64,000 nt of DNA from TMED14 sp002378565 (GCA_943846715.1 OX044356.1:558001-622000); one strand, 5' to 3'; counted from the first letter of the stretch, positions 9,172 through 17,642 are shown. A program made the numbers and translations. The notes: generated by a model not told the origin, from the letters alone.

Positions 9172-9179
9172 CAAAGGTA
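9172..9179 (-). promoter_or_regulatory. Bacteroidota -7 promoter element of the ruvX operon
   Basis: TACCTTTG on the minus strand matches TAnnTTTG exactly, 4 nt before the ruvX ATG. It lies back to back with the def promoter element (9191-9198), 11 bp apart. No clear -33 TTG was identified. Confidence 0.7.
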
Positions 9180-9190
9180 GGTCAAGGCCT

Positions 9191-9198
9191 TATCTTTG
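9191..9198 (+). promoter_or_regulatory. Bacteroidota -7 promoter element of the def operon
   Basis: TATCTTTG matches TAnnTTTG exactly, 15 nt before the def ATG at 9214. It also argues against the upstream TTG at 9196 as the start codon, because that codon is inside the element. Confidence 0.7.
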
Positions 9199-9213
9199 CC
9201 GCAAATTCAAAGC

Positions 9214-9786
9214 ATGATCTATCCCATTGTTGCATTTGGCCACCCTGTACTCAAACGCAAGGCAAAAGACGTTGAGGTGAGCCAAGATTTATTGGCCTTC
9301 ATAGATGACCTCTATGAAACCATGTATGCTGCGAAAGGCGTGGGTCTTGCTGCCCCACAGGTTGGCAAAGGTCAACGGGTTTTTGTGGTTGATGGCAGCC
9401 CTTTTGCAGAGGATCCAGAGAATGCGGTTGATTCAGAAACCTTGAAGACATTCAAACGTGCCTTCATCAACCCTGTAATCGTTGAAGAATCTGGTGAGCC
9501 ATGGGGTTTTGAGGAGGGCTGTCTGAGCATTCCAGATATCCATGCCAACGTCATCCGTCATCCAAACATTGTGGTTCACTCTGTTGATGAGCAAGGCAAG
9601 CCTTTGGTTGAGTCTTTTTCTGGCGTACCCGCAAGAATTATTCAGCATGAGTTTGACCACATAGAAGGCGTGCTTTTCACCGATCGCTTACAGCCGCTAA
9701 AAAAACGTTTGCTGAAGAGCAAACTGAATGATATTGCAAAAGGCAATATCAGCACCGACTACCGAATGAAATTTTACCTCAAATAA
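9214..9786 (+). CDS. def: Peptide deformylase
   Basis: 190 residues. Removes the N-formyl group from nascent proteins using a bound metal. All three motifs are present: GVGLAAPQVG, EGCLSIP (metal-binding Cys near residue 103) and QHEFDH (two His ligands and catalytic Glu, residues ~144-149). The ATG at 9214 gives the typical start MIYPIVAFGHPVL. It heads the plus-strand operon def-DUF5606-mazG-SixA-like-ppk1. Confidence 0.97.
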   Translation: MIYPIVAFGHPVLKRKAKDVEVSQDLLAFIDDLYETMYAAKGVGLAAPQVGKGQRVFVVDGSPFAEDPENAVDSETLKTFKRAFINPVIVEESGEPWGFEEGCLSIPDIHANVIRHPNIVVHSVDEQGKPLVESFSGVPARIIQHEFDHIEGVLFTDRLQPLKKRLLKSKLNDIAKGNISTDYRMKFYLK

Positions 9787-9794
9787 ACCCCTGC

Positions 9795-10319
9795 ATGAAA
9801 TCCATACAACACACCATGGCCCTTGGCGGCCGATCCGGCCTCTTTGAGCTGGTTGCGCACAGCAAAAATGGCATCATTGTCGCCTCCTTAGAGGATGGCA
9901 AGCGCCTGTCTATTTCTGGCACGCACCCAGTACACGCTTTGCATGACATCGCTATGTACACGGAGGAAGGTGAGAAGCCCTTGCGAGAGATTTATGAAGC
10001 CATGGGTGAAGCCCTCAAAGGCGAGCCAAGCATTTCTCACAAATCCAGTGGGCATGAGATAGAGAAAGTTTTTGGTCAGTTTGTGCCCGATTACGATGTG
10101 GACAAGGTTTACCAATCTGACATGAAGAAATTCATCAATTGGTACAATCTCTTGGTCAAATATGGTTTTTTCCTAGCTGAAGATAACGAGGCAGATCAAG
10201 CAGGTGTTCCTGATCAAACAGAGGCAAAACCAGAGACCCAACAGGGAACTGAAGGTGCGGTTGGAACAATAAAATTACCTACTGATAGCGAGAATGAGTC
10301 CACAGAAGACAAGGGTTGA
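9795..10319 (+). CDS. DUF5606 domain protein
   Basis: 174 residues. The N-terminal ~135 residues match the Bacteroidota family DUF5606 in pattern (GGRSGLFELVAHSKNGIIV, DIAMYTEEGEKPLREIYEAM, then a Trp-Tyr helix FINWYNLLVKYGFF). The last ~40 residues are Glu/Gln/Thr rich and probably disordered. There is no signal peptide, so it is cytoplasmic. It sits 8 bp after def and ends in a TGATG junction with mazG; def-DUF5606-mazG is a recurrent order in this phylum as I recall. Function unknown. Confidence 0.8.
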   Translation: MKSIQHTMALGGRSGLFELVAHSKNGIIVASLEDGKRLSISGTHPVHALHDIAMYTEEGEKPLREIYEAMGEALKGEPSISHKSSGHEIEKVFGQFVPDYDVDKVYQSDMKKFINWYNLLVKYGFFLAEDNEADQAGVPDQTEAKPETQQGTEGAVGTIKLPTDSENESTEDKG

Positions 10320-11110
10320 TGCCTGACTTCCAAGCAGCTCAGAAAGCCTTTGCTCGCCTACTCACCATCATGAATGAGTTGCGAGAGGGCTGTCCTTGGG
10401 ATCGAGAACAAACTTTTGAGAGCCTGAGAATTCTCACGATTGAAGAGACCTATGAATTGGCTGATGCCATTGATAGCAAGGATTTTGAGGAGCTGAAAAA
10501 AGAGCTTGGCGATTTATTTCTTCACCTGGTGTTTTATGCAAAAATGGCTGAGGAACAGAAGGCCTTTGAAGTTGCCGATGTATTGAATACCGTATGTGAC
10601 AAGTTGATCCATCGCCACCCGCACATTTATGGAGACGTGAAGGCTGATGATACCATGGCGGTGAAAGCCAATTGGGAAGCCATCAAATTGCAAGAGAAAG
10701 GTCAATCTACGGTGTCCAAGTCAGTGCTTGAAGGTGTGCCTAAAGCACTCCCTTCTCTTGTGAAGGCCTATCGCATGCAAGAAAAGGTTGCTGGCGTGGG
10801 TTTTGACTGGCCTAAAGTCAGCGATGTGTGGGCTAAAATAGAGGAAGAGCTGGCTGAGCTTCAAGCAGCAGATAACTCAGCAGATGAAATGATGGAGTTT
10901 GGTGATGTGTTGTTTTCCCTGGTAAATTATGCCAGGCATCGTGGCATTGACCCTGAAGCAGCATTGGCCATGAGCAACAACAAGTTTATTGAACGATTCA
11001 AAGGCATGGAACGGCGCATTGCGGATCAATCCATGGACATCACAGCCATTGAACTGGGCCAATGGGAGGACCTATGGCAAGCCGTCAAAGCAGGTGAGCG
11101 TTCAGATTGA
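10319..11110 (+). CDS. mazG: Nucleoside triphosphate pyrophosphohydrolase
   Basis: 263 residues, the same length as E. coli MazG. It hydrolyses (d)NTPs to NMP and pyrophosphate, a house-cleaning role. Two tandem all-alpha MazG domains are visible: EGCPWDREQT...TIEETYELADAI with ELGDLFLHLVFYA, and IEEELAELQ with EFGDVLFSLVNYARHRGIDPE. Both keep the ExxE...ExxD metal-binding pattern. The start is the ATG at 10319, sharing one base with the previous TGA (TGATG), which implies translational coupling; the TTG three bases upstream is less likely. Confidence 0.95.
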   Translation: MPDFQAAQKAFARLLTIMNELREGCPWDREQTFESLRILTIEETYELADAIDSKDFEELKKELGDLFLHLVFYAKMAEEQKAFEVADVLNTVCDKLIHRHPHIYGDVKADDTMAVKANWEAIKLQEKGQSTVSKSVLEGVPKALPSLVKAYRMQEKVAGVGFDWPKVSDVWAKIEEELAELQAADNSADEMMEFGDVLFSLVNYARHRGIDPEAALAMSNNKFIERFKGMERRIADQSMDITAIELGQWEDLWQAVKAGERSD

Positions 11111-11149
11111 CTTAACTTGCTTGTTGGCAAGCAAAGCCTCACCAAATCG

Positions 11150-11641
11150 ATGAAAACCATCCATGCCATTCGCCACGCTAAAGCCTCATGGGATCACCCT
11201 TCATTGCAAGGAGATGACAAGCCATTGAGCGCTAGGGGTATTCGAGAGGCCCATGGGCTTCAGCAGCCCCTTCAGTCCTGGGTCAAAGGCAAGGTCCAGG
11301 TGAGTTGTTCGCCGGACAATGCATCGGTGCATACTGCAGTGATCACAGCCAAGCATTTAGGCTTATCTCCAGACTTGATTGACATCAATGACCAATTGTT
11401 GTTGCCAAACAGGGAAAAGCTGATGGCCATGATTCAAGGTATTCAAATCGATGTTGACAGTCTGGTGATTGTCATGGGTTGTTTGCCAGACTGCTTCAAT
11501 GCGATTTTAGCGCAGTCTTTGCCTTTTCTTGAGCCTGGAGCAGCTGTTAGCCTGCGTTTCAGGGGCAAGACATGGTCAGATTTTTCCGGACAGGCTGATG
11601 TTGTGGCAGTTCACCATCCACCCATACAGGCGCTTGGATGA
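11150..11641 (+). CDS. SixA-like histidine phosphatase family protein with degenerate active site
   Basis: 163 residues from the ATG at 11150 (a TTG at 11117 is the longer alternative). The N-terminal RHAKASW is the RHG motif of SixA-type phosphatases, and the length fits. The two later catalytic positions are changed: the usual SPxxRAxxT reads SPDNASVHT (Arg lost), and the usual GHxP/SHLP reads GCLPD (His replaced by Cys). Activity as a normal phosphohistidine phosphatase is therefore doubtful. Its stop overlaps the ppk1 start by 4 bp (ATGA), which suggests a role linked to polyphosphate kinase. Confidence 0.8.
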   Translation: MKTIHAIRHAKASWDHPSLQGDDKPLSARGIREAHGLQQPLQSWVKGKVQVSCSPDNASVHTAVITAKHLGLSPDLIDINDQLLLPNREKLMAMIQGIQIDVDSLVIVMGCLPDCFNAILAQSLPFLEPGAAVSLRFRGKTWSDFSGQADVVAVHHPPIQALG

Positions 11642-13671
11642 TGCATGCAAGCCGTTTAGATGCTTTGTGGGTGGATCGGGACTTGAGCTGGTTGCAGTTC
11701 AATGCCCGGGTACTCGAGGAGGCCCTCGACGAGAGCTATCCATTTGTTGAGCGGATGCGATTTTTAGGGATCCACTCAAATAACCTTGATGAATTCTACC
11801 GGGTTCGTTACGCTCAACTGCTTCATCAAGGGTCTGCCGAGTTGATTCAGGCCATTGATGAAGAGGTTGCTGTGCAAAGCGCCATGGTTGACAAAGGACT
11901 CACAGAGCTTATGGAGTCCATGAATCAGGTTCAAGTCAGCAATCTGCAGCCTGACGATTTAAGCAAAGCTCAACGCGTATTTATTGTGAATCACTACGTC
12001 ACAGCAGTTAGCCCTTTCATTGATGTGATCGATCTATCGGCGGATGCCATGATGCCAGATTTGAAGGATTCATGGTTCTACCTGGCTGTAACCATGGCAT
12101 TCAATGATGACACACGCGACAAGGCCTACGCTTTGATCGCTGTGCCTTCAAGTCTGATTGGCCGTGTGGTTTTGTTGCCCGCCAAACAGGGGAAGATTTA
12201 CATGTTTTTGGACGATGTGATTCGGGTGAATATTTCTCACATCCTCAAATCATTCCAGGCTGACAGTTATCAATCACACGCCTTCAAGATTTCAAGGGAT
12301 GCCAACCTTGAATCGGACCGTGACCTCTATGGCAAGACGTCCTTGGAGCAATTGCGTGAAAACCTTGAGGACCGAAAAATGGGTAAGCCAGTGCGCATGG
12401 TTCATGACAAGCGCATGCCTGTGGCTTTGCGAAACCGAATTGTTGAATCATTGGGACTCAATAAGGAAAGTTGTGTTTTTTCAGGAGGAACCTACCATAG
12501 CAAGAGGGATTTGATGCATTTCCCTGATCTGGAAATGCCATCCATGGTGCATGCCCCACAGGAGCCATTGCCACACCCTGACCTGCAACAGCCCGGCTCA
12601 ATCACCAAGGTGATCAGGGCTAAGGATGTCTTGTTGATGACACCCTACCAAAGTTTTCAGCATGTGGTAGATTGGTTGAAGGAATCGGCCACTGACCCTG
12701 CCGTGAAAAGCATCTCTATGACCTTGTACCGGGTTGCAAAACGGTCTGGCGTCATTCAGGCTTTGGTATTGGCAGCTCGCAATGGCAAGCAGGTGAAGGT
12801 TGTGATTGAACTTCAAGCCAGATTCAATGAGTCCCACAATTTGACTGTGGTGTCAGTCCTTCGAAAGGCTGGTGTAGATGTCATCATGGGACAGTCTGGT
12901 CGCAAGGTGCATGCTAAATTGATGCTCATTGAGCGGAAACCATGGAGGTCAAAGGAAGTGGAGCGATTCGCGCTGATTGGAACTGGTAATTTCCATGAGG
13001 CCAACGCCAAGGTTTACACTGATTACTTGCTACTGACGTCACATGCAGGCATCACTCAGGACGTCCATGATTGCTTCAAGCACATGGAAGATGGTGAGCC
13101 ATTGCATTTGAAGCATTTGATTCACTCTCCCCATAAGAGTGAAGCCTTTTTACTGAATAAACTCAAGCAGATGCAGGCCCATGTAGCTAATGGGGGCAGG
13201 GCAGAGGTTATGTTCAAATGCAATGCATTAATCCATGAGGGGGTCATTAATCAATTGGTTGAGTCTGGCAGGGCAGGAGTAAAAATTCGTTTGATTGTGC
13301 GGGGTATGTGCGCGTTGAGACCACAGATCAAAGGTCTGACTGAGAACATTGAGATCATCTCCATTGTGGGGCGTTACCTTGAGCATGCTAGGGTGTATGC
13401 CTTTGCCATGGATGACCGCTGGTCAGTGCATATCGCTTCCTTTGATTTGATGACAAGAAACCTTCACCAGCGTATGGAGGTTGCCTGCCCAGTCTTGGAT
13501 GAAAAATTGGCTAATGAAATCCTTGAGCACCTAGCGTGGCAATGGGACGATGGGGTGAAGGCCAGGGTCAATGGTTCTGAACCGCCTAACAGGCCTCACG
13601 CAGGGGCATTGGGCAATTCACAAGACGCACAGCGTCAATGGTGCAAGGACTCCTTGCCTATTTTGCCTTAA
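11638..13671 (+). CDS. ppk1: Polyphosphate kinase 1
   Basis: 677 residues, close to the usual ~690. It reversibly polymerises the ATP gamma-phosphate into polyphosphate. The N-terminal domain begins with DRDLSWLQFNARVLEEA, followed by a head domain and two phospholipase D-like C domains. The autophosphorylated His is near residue 425 in GRKVHAKLML, and the second conserved His near 583 in YLEHARVY. GTGNFHEANAKVYTDYLLLT and IRLIVRGMCALRP are also typical. It is the last gene of the def operon and is followed by a strong terminator. Confidence 0.97.
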   Translation: MMHASRLDALWVDRDLSWLQFNARVLEEALDESYPFVERMRFLGIHSNNLDEFYRVRYAQLLHQGSAELIQAIDEEVAVQSAMVDKGLTELMESMNQVQVSNLQPDDLSKAQRVFIVNHYVTAVSPFIDVIDLSADAMMPDLKDSWFYLAVTMAFNDDTRDKAYALIAVPSSLIGRVVLLPAKQGKIYMFLDDVIRVNISHILKSFQADSYQSHAFKISRDANLESDRDLYGKTSLEQLRENLEDRKMGKPVRMVHDKRMPVALRNRIVESLGLNKESCVFSGGTYHSKRDLMHFPDLEMPSMVHAPQEPLPHPDLQQPGSITKVIRAKDVLLMTPYQSFQHVVDWLKESATDPAVKSISMTLYRVAKRSGVIQALVLAARNGKQVKVVIELQARFNESHNLTVVSVLRKAGVDVIMGQSGRKVHAKLMLIERKPWRSKEVERFALIGTGNFHEANAKVYTDYLLLTSHAGITQDVHDCFKHMEDGEPLHLKHLIHSPHKSEAFLLNKLKQMQAHVANGGRAEVMFKCNALIHEGVINQLVESGRAGVKIRLIVRGMCALRPQIKGLTENIEIISIVGRYLEHARVYAFAMDDRWSVHIASFDLMTRNLHQRMEVACPVLDEKLANEILEHLAWQWDDGVKARVNGSEPPNRPHAGALGNSQDAQRQWCKDSLPILP

Positions 13672-13677
13672 ATCAAA

Positions 13678-13700
13678 AAACCCGCCATCAAGGCGGGTTT
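13678..13700. terminator. Strong intrinsic terminator after ppk1
   Basis: A 9-bp perfect stem AAACCCGCC/GGCGGGTTT encloses the loop ATCAA. A- and T-rich flanks allow function on both strands. It lies between convergent ppk1 and the ZIP transporter gene; I see nothing convincing in the following 178 bp. Confidence 0.85.
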
Positions 13701-13878
13701 CAGTAGGTTGGCCAGCAGTTTAATGCTTGGTTAGGTAGTCTGCTACGCCATCATGGGTCGCGTTCATGCCACAATTATCTTTTCAAACCAGGGGGAATTA
13801 CAGTACGCGCCTTGAAGCCGTGAATGGGTCAGTCTATGCCGCATTTGATTGGCCTTGACGAGTATGTCCCTGATGTTG

Positions 13879-14589
13879 TCAATGAAGCAGCGAGAGGGCG
13901 TAGCCTGAGAGCAGACCTACAACGACAATGACCCATGTGCGCCATGGCATGCGGTGGTCTTTTTGTAATTCAAATAGGATGGTAGAGGAAACATGCAGAA
14001 AAATACCCACAACCAATCCACCCACAAAGCTCTCCATGCCCGGCATGTCTGAAGGGATGAACCCGCCTAAGCCACCACCAATGGGTGCTGCAATAGATAG
14101 TCCTATGATGGCAAAAATGATTTGCCGTACAGGGATTTTGCATTGCTTCAACCAGAAGGCAAGCAATGCCGCAATAGGAAGGTTGTGTACGGCCAATGAG
14201 ATGGCATAAGGAAGGCGTTCAGTCACATCAAGGCTGAATAGCGGCAAGCCTTCAACCAATGAGTGGATCAGCAACCCGATATATGCTGGCCAGGGGTTTT
14301 TGTCATTGCTATGGATATGACCATGTTCAAGGCCTTTTGAGCTGCTGTCAAGGGCGAATTGCAGAAAGTAACCTAGCACGATCCAAACGCCCCAAGGCAA
14401 TCCACCTTCATGACCCTCATGTCCACTGTGTTCTGTAAGGTGCGGCAACCATAGGAAAACTGTGATGGCAAAGAGGAAGGCCCCCGAAAAGGCATTGCTT
14501 TTTTTCACCCATGTCAAAGGCATGCGTTGACTACCTAAGTAGCCTCCTAGCCAGATGGGTACAATCAATAAGAACATGGGCCAGAGCAT
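13879..14589 (-). CDS. ZIP-family divalent metal transporter
   Basis: 236 residues with about eight membrane segments. ZIP proteins bring Zn(II) or other divalent metals into the cytoplasm. The paired membrane metal-site motifs are present: LLIHSLVEGLPL (HSxxEG, TM4) and AVHNLPIAALL (HNxP, TM5). A His-rich loop (HSGHEGHEGG, and HGHIHS further on) sits between the third and fourth segments, as usual. The metal specificity cannot be told. It has its own -7 element (14594-14601), which contains the stop codon of the upstream methyltransferase gene; its ATG lies 4 nt after the element. Confidence 0.9.
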   Translation of the reverse strand: MLWPMFLLIVPIWLGGYLGSQRMPLTWVKKSNAFSGAFLFAITVFLWLPHLTEHSGHEGHEGGLPWGVWIVLGYFLQFALDSSSKGLEHGHIHSNDKNPWPAYIGLLIHSLVEGLPLFSLDVTERLPYAISLAVHNLPIAALLAFWLKQCKIPVRQIIFAIIGLSIAAPIGGGLGGFIPSDMPGMESFVGGLVVGIFLHVSSTILFELQKDHRMPWRTWVIVVVGLLSGYALSLLH

Positions 14590-14593
14590 GGCA

Positions 14594-14601
14594 CAAATCT
14601 A
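14594..14601 (-). promoter_or_regulatory. -7 promoter element of the ZIP gene
   Basis: TAGATTTG (minus strand) matches TAnnTTTG and ends 4 nt before the ZIP ATG. Its first three bases are the TAG stop of the upstream methyltransferase gene. Confidence 0.6.
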
Positions 14602-15318
14602 CACGGCTTTCCTTGCACCAGTGATCATGCGGGGAGAATCTTTGTGAAATGCTCCACCTTGGTAGTCGCCCCATGTTTTCAAGGGCTCAAGGCCAGCTTC
14701 CTGGTACATGGCGTGAAAATCCATCTCTGTCAGACCATAGACCCGCTCCGAGAAGCGTTGTTCCACCAAGCCGTCGATGACATGGATGTCTTTGATCACA
14801 ATGGGGCCATCCATGCGGCGCGTGAGGTTGAAGTCAATGCCATCAAGATGGACGTGGCTGACGGGTTCAAGGCCCTCTTGTACTTGCAGGATGTTCATGA
14901 AGTCAAAGCGCATCCATCCACCAGGCATCAATTGGTCGGCAGCTTGCTTGATCACCAAAGCATGGCTGTCCAGGTCGTCAAAGAAGCCAAAGGAGGTGAA
15001 CCAATTCAAGATGGCAAGGTAGGGGCCAGGTGTGACGCCGTCAAGCATGTTTCCGGTTTGAAAATTCACATCAAGGCCTTGTTCTGCTGCGGTTAAACGA
15101 GCCTGAATGATGTTGTCCTCCCCCAAGTCCATGCCTGTCACGCTAAGCCCTCGCCTCGCAAGGGGCCATGACAGCCGACCCTTGCCACAACCAAGGTCTA
15201 AAACCCTATCACCTGCCTGAAGGCCCATCAAAGGCCACAGGTCATCCATGGCTTCAACAGCTTCAGCCTCGCTGCGATGCTGGTACAGCAGATGGTAATA
15301 GGGGGAGTTGAACCACAT
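14599..15318 (-). CDS. Class I SAM-dependent methyltransferase
   Basis: 239 residues. Motif I is VLDLGCGKGRLSWPLA (residues ~38-53), followed by the acidic motif II VTGMDLG and FQTGNMLDG; motif IV is AILNWFTSFGFF. The N-terminus MWFNSPYYHLLYQHRSEAEA is typical of a Bacteroidota family of small-molecule methyltransferases whose substrate is not established. It starts inside the stop codon of the TSUP gene (TGATG), so the two are co-translated. Confidence 0.88.
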   Translation of the reverse strand: MWFNSPYYHLLYQHRSEAEAVEAMDDLWPLMGLQAGDRVLDLGCGKGRLSWPLARRGLSVTGMDLGEDNIIQARLTAAEQGLDVNFQTGNMLDGVTPGPYLAILNWFTSFGFFDDLDSHALVIKQAADQLMPGGWMRFDFMNILQVQEGLEPVSHVHLDGIDFNLTRRMDGPIVIKDIHVIDGLVEQRFSERVYGLTEMDFHAMYQEAGLEPLKTWGDYQGGAFHKDSPRMITGARKAV

Positions 15319-16079
15319 CAGGTCAGGGCTTTGATGATTGCTTGCACGCTACCAAAAGCAACGACAGCAATGAGCAGGTAGCGAACATAGGGTTGTATCC
15401 GTGGCATGCGAACAAGGTAGCGTGCACCAATCCATGAGCCGATCATGCCGCCCGCTGCAAGAATGAGTCCTGGTCGCCAAGCCATCAAATCGCTGCTGAA
15501 GTAGATGAATGCTGCAGGAACAGAAAGGACATTGGCCATGATGATTTTGATGACATTGCCATCTCGCATGCTCCATTTATCGATCAAAACCAACACAATG
15601 AGCATCAAGACACCGATACCCATTTGAACCACGCCGCCATAGAAGCCGATGAGGAAGAAATAGAGCCAACTTTTCCAGCGGGGTTTGGGACGGTCTAGCA
15701 GAGAGGCGCCAGACCACCTTGATCGTTTTGTTAAGATGGAAAACAACATGCTTAGCATGACAATAGCAAGGAGCCATTCCATGGCAGTCGCACCCATTCT
15801 TACGCCAATCAGACCACCTATCAAAGTGCCCAAAAGGGTCGGAAGGATGAGCTCTTTGCTGGATTTCAAGAGGTAATGCTTGCGTTTGGTTTTTGGTAGG
15901 CTAAACCAAGAAACGATGACTGAACCCAGGACTCCAATGCGGTTCGTGGCATTGGCAACAGCGCCGTCATAACCAGAGGCTAAAAGCAAGCCAACAGTGA
16001 GTGCTGACCCGTTGCCGGCAAGGGTGTTGATGATGCCTGCGACCAATCCGCCAAAAAAGAGTAAAACTTCCATGCCCAT
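15318..16079 (-). CDS. TSUP family (TauE/SafE-like) membrane transporter
   Basis: 253 residues from the ATG at 16079, or 251 from 16073; the frame runs further back to 16124, but the -7 element at 16087-16094 rules that start out. Eight hydrophobic helices are visible, with GGLVAGIINTLAGNGSALTVGLLLASG at the N-terminus (split here by helix turns) and GFYGGVVQMGIGVL at the start of the second half, the two symmetric repeats of the family. TSUP proteins export sulfite, sulfoacetate or related organic anions; the substrate here is unknown. Confidence 0.88.
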   Translation of the reverse strand: MGMEVLLFFGGLVAGIINTLAGNGSALTVGLLLASGYDGAVANATNRIGVLGSVIVSWFSLPKTKRKHYLLKSSKELILPTLLGTLIGGLIGVRMGATAMEWLLAIVMLSMLFSILTKRSRWSGASLLDRPKPRWKSWLYFFLIGFYGGVVQMGIGVLMLIVLVLIDKWSMRDGNVIKIIMANVLSVPAAFIYFSSDLMAWRPGLILAAGGMIGSWIGARYLVRMPRIQPYVRYLLIAVVAFGSVQAIIKALT

Positions 16080-16086
16080 AAGTCCG

Positions 16087-16094
16087 CAAAGGTA
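16087..16094 (-). promoter_or_regulatory. -7 promoter element of the TSUP operon
   Basis: TACCTTTG on the minus strand, 7 nt before the first in-frame ATG. It forms a perfect inverted repeat with the element at 16106-16113, 11 bp apart. Confidence 0.65.
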
Positions 16095-16105
16095 GGGGGC
16101 TATCT

Positions 16106-16113
16106 TACCTTTG
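16106..16113 (+). promoter_or_regulatory. -7 promoter element of the lipoprotein-RNA methyltransferase-priA unit
   Basis: TACCTTTG on the plus strand, 21 nt before the ATG at 16135. The TTG at 16111 lies inside the element and so cannot be the start codon. Confidence 0.65.
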
Positions 16114-16134
16114 AAATCCAACAATTGTCATGAA

Positions 16135-16500
16135 ATGAGAAAAGGATGGATCGCTTGCTTGATGCTGTGTGGGCTTTGGACTGCCTGTGAATCAATGCCT
16201 CAGTCAGAGGTTGATGACTCAACTATGCCCTACCAGGGCCTTTCAACGGTCATGGACACGTTGGAATTAGGCGCTACCAGGGTTTATGCCCTGTCTTACC
16301 ATGTGCTTGCAAAGGATCAGGATGCAGAGGTTTTCATCAAGGTGTCGTTGGATCAAGAAAAACAGACCCATGCTGATAGCATCTTTGAATTTGTACCTGC
16401 AGGCCAAGTCTTGCAAGGTCAGATGATCTTTGGCCAAGCCTATGTGCACCAGGGAGAAGCCAAACCGACAATCACTATTCAAACAACCATCGTACAATGA
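16135..16500 (+). CDS. Small lipoprotein of unknown function
   Basis: 121 residues. The signal peptide MRKGWIACLMLCGLW ends in a lipobox WTAC, so the mature protein would be lipidated at that Cys. The mature part is a short beta-rich domain (LELGATRVYALSYHVLAKDQDAE split by turns) with no recognised motif. Its stop overlaps the start of the RNA methyltransferase gene by 4 bp (ATGA). I do not recognise the family. Confidence 0.7.
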   Translation: MRKGWIACLMLCGLWTACESMPQSEVDDSTMPYQGLSTVMDTLELGATRVYALSYHVLAKDQDAEVFIKVSLDQEKQTHADSIFEFVPAGQVLQGQMIFGQAYVHQGEAKPTITIQTTIVQ

Positions 16501-17642
16501 TTCAAATCGCATCCCCCCAAGAAGACGAGGTATTCATCGCAAAAACCCTGATGGGAATGGAGGATGTCCTTCGTGATGAGCTATTAAAAATTGGCGCAAG
16601 AGATATTCACGTCATGCGTCGTGCCGTGCAATTCAAAGGTGACCTAGGCTTTTTGTACAAGGCAAATCTCTGTTTGGGGTCTGCACTTCGAATTCTTTGG
16701 TCCATTGCTCATTTATCTGCAGAGGATGGTGACGAACTGCGCGACAAGGTCAGAGAGATTCCGTGGGAAAACTACTTTGATGTGGACAAGACAATTGCTG
16801 TTTACGCAGTGGGAAGTCATCCAGGCATCAACCACACAGGCATGGCTGCCTTGTTGGTGAAAGATGGGATTGCTGATCGATTCAGAGACGTGATGGACAA
16901 ACGACCCAATGTGGACAGGGAGAATCCCGATGTGCGCATTGAGCTTTTCCTAAACCGACGCCAATGCATCGTCAGTTTGGATGCATCTGGTGAGAGCTTG
17001 CATCGTCGCGGTTACCGTCAGGACATGGGTCCTGCACCCATGTCAGAGGTTCTAGCCAATGGTTTGGTTCGATTGACGGGTTACCGTGGGGACTACACCT
17101 TCATGGACGGCATGTCGGGTTCTGGAACCCTAGCCATTGAAGCTGCCATCATTGCGGACCAGCTGCCTCCAGGTATCTACCGCAAGCGATTTGCCTTCAC
17201 GCAGTGGTCTTGTTACGACAAGGCGTTGCATGCGGCCATTGAGGCCTCATCCTTGAAGCGGATCTCAGAGCGTTCGCTCAAGATTGTCGCCTGTGACCTT
17301 GGCGATTTGTCAGCCGCTAAAACCAATGCTACAGCAGCCTTGGTTGATGAGCGGATTGAATGGCAGTCCATGGACTTCTTCGATACCAAGCCGCCCACAG
17401 AACGAGGCATTTTGGTGTTAAACCCACCCTATGGCCATAAAATGGAAGTAGATGTGGATGACATGTATGCCAGCATTGGTGCGCATTTGAAGAAAGCCTA
17501 CAAAGGATGGACTGCTTGGGTGGTTATTCCCAGTGAAACTGCAGATCGGGCCATAGGTATGAGAGCCAGTCTCCGGTATCAATTCATGAATGGTGACATC
17601 GATTGTGATTGGGCTCAGTATGAAATTTTTGAAGGCAGTTGA
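16497..17642 (+). CDS. THUMP-domain class I SAM-dependent RNA (23S rRNA guanine-N2-type) methyltransferase
   Basis: 381 residues. Layout: N-terminal ferredoxin-like and THUMP RNA-binding domains (residues ~1-160), then a Rossmann methyltransferase domain with motif I FMDGMSGSGTLAIEAA and catalytic NPPYGHKM. This is the RlmL N-terminal/YpsC type; the usual product is m2G in 23S rRNA, though the exact position is inferred from family only. It is translationally coupled to the lipoprotein upstream and lies 15 bp before priA. Confidence 0.92.
   Translation: MIQIASPQEDEVFIAKTLMGMEDVLRDELLKIGARDIHVMRRAVQFKGDLGFLYKANLCLGSALRILWSIAHLSAEDGDELRDKVREIPWENYFDVDKTIAVYAVGSHPGINHTGMAALLVKDGIADRFRDVMDKRPNVDRENPDVRIELFLNRRQCIVSLDASGESLHRRGYRQDMGPAPMSEVLANGLVRLTGYRGDYTFMDGMSGSGTLAIEAAIIADQLPPGIYRKRFAFTQWSCYDKALHAAIEASSLKRISERSLKIVACDLGDLSAAKTNATAALVDERIEWQSMDFFDTKPPTERGILVLNPPYGHKMEVDVDDMYASIGAHLKKAYKGWTAWVVIPSETADRAIGMRASLRYQFMNGDIDCDWAQYEIFEGS

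Noticed and set aside
13720..13767. Minus-strand mini-frame MNATHDGVADYLTKH after ppk1
   Set aside because: Only 15 codons, no promoter match, stops close upstream in the same frame. Might be a relic of a gene end but cannot be supported.
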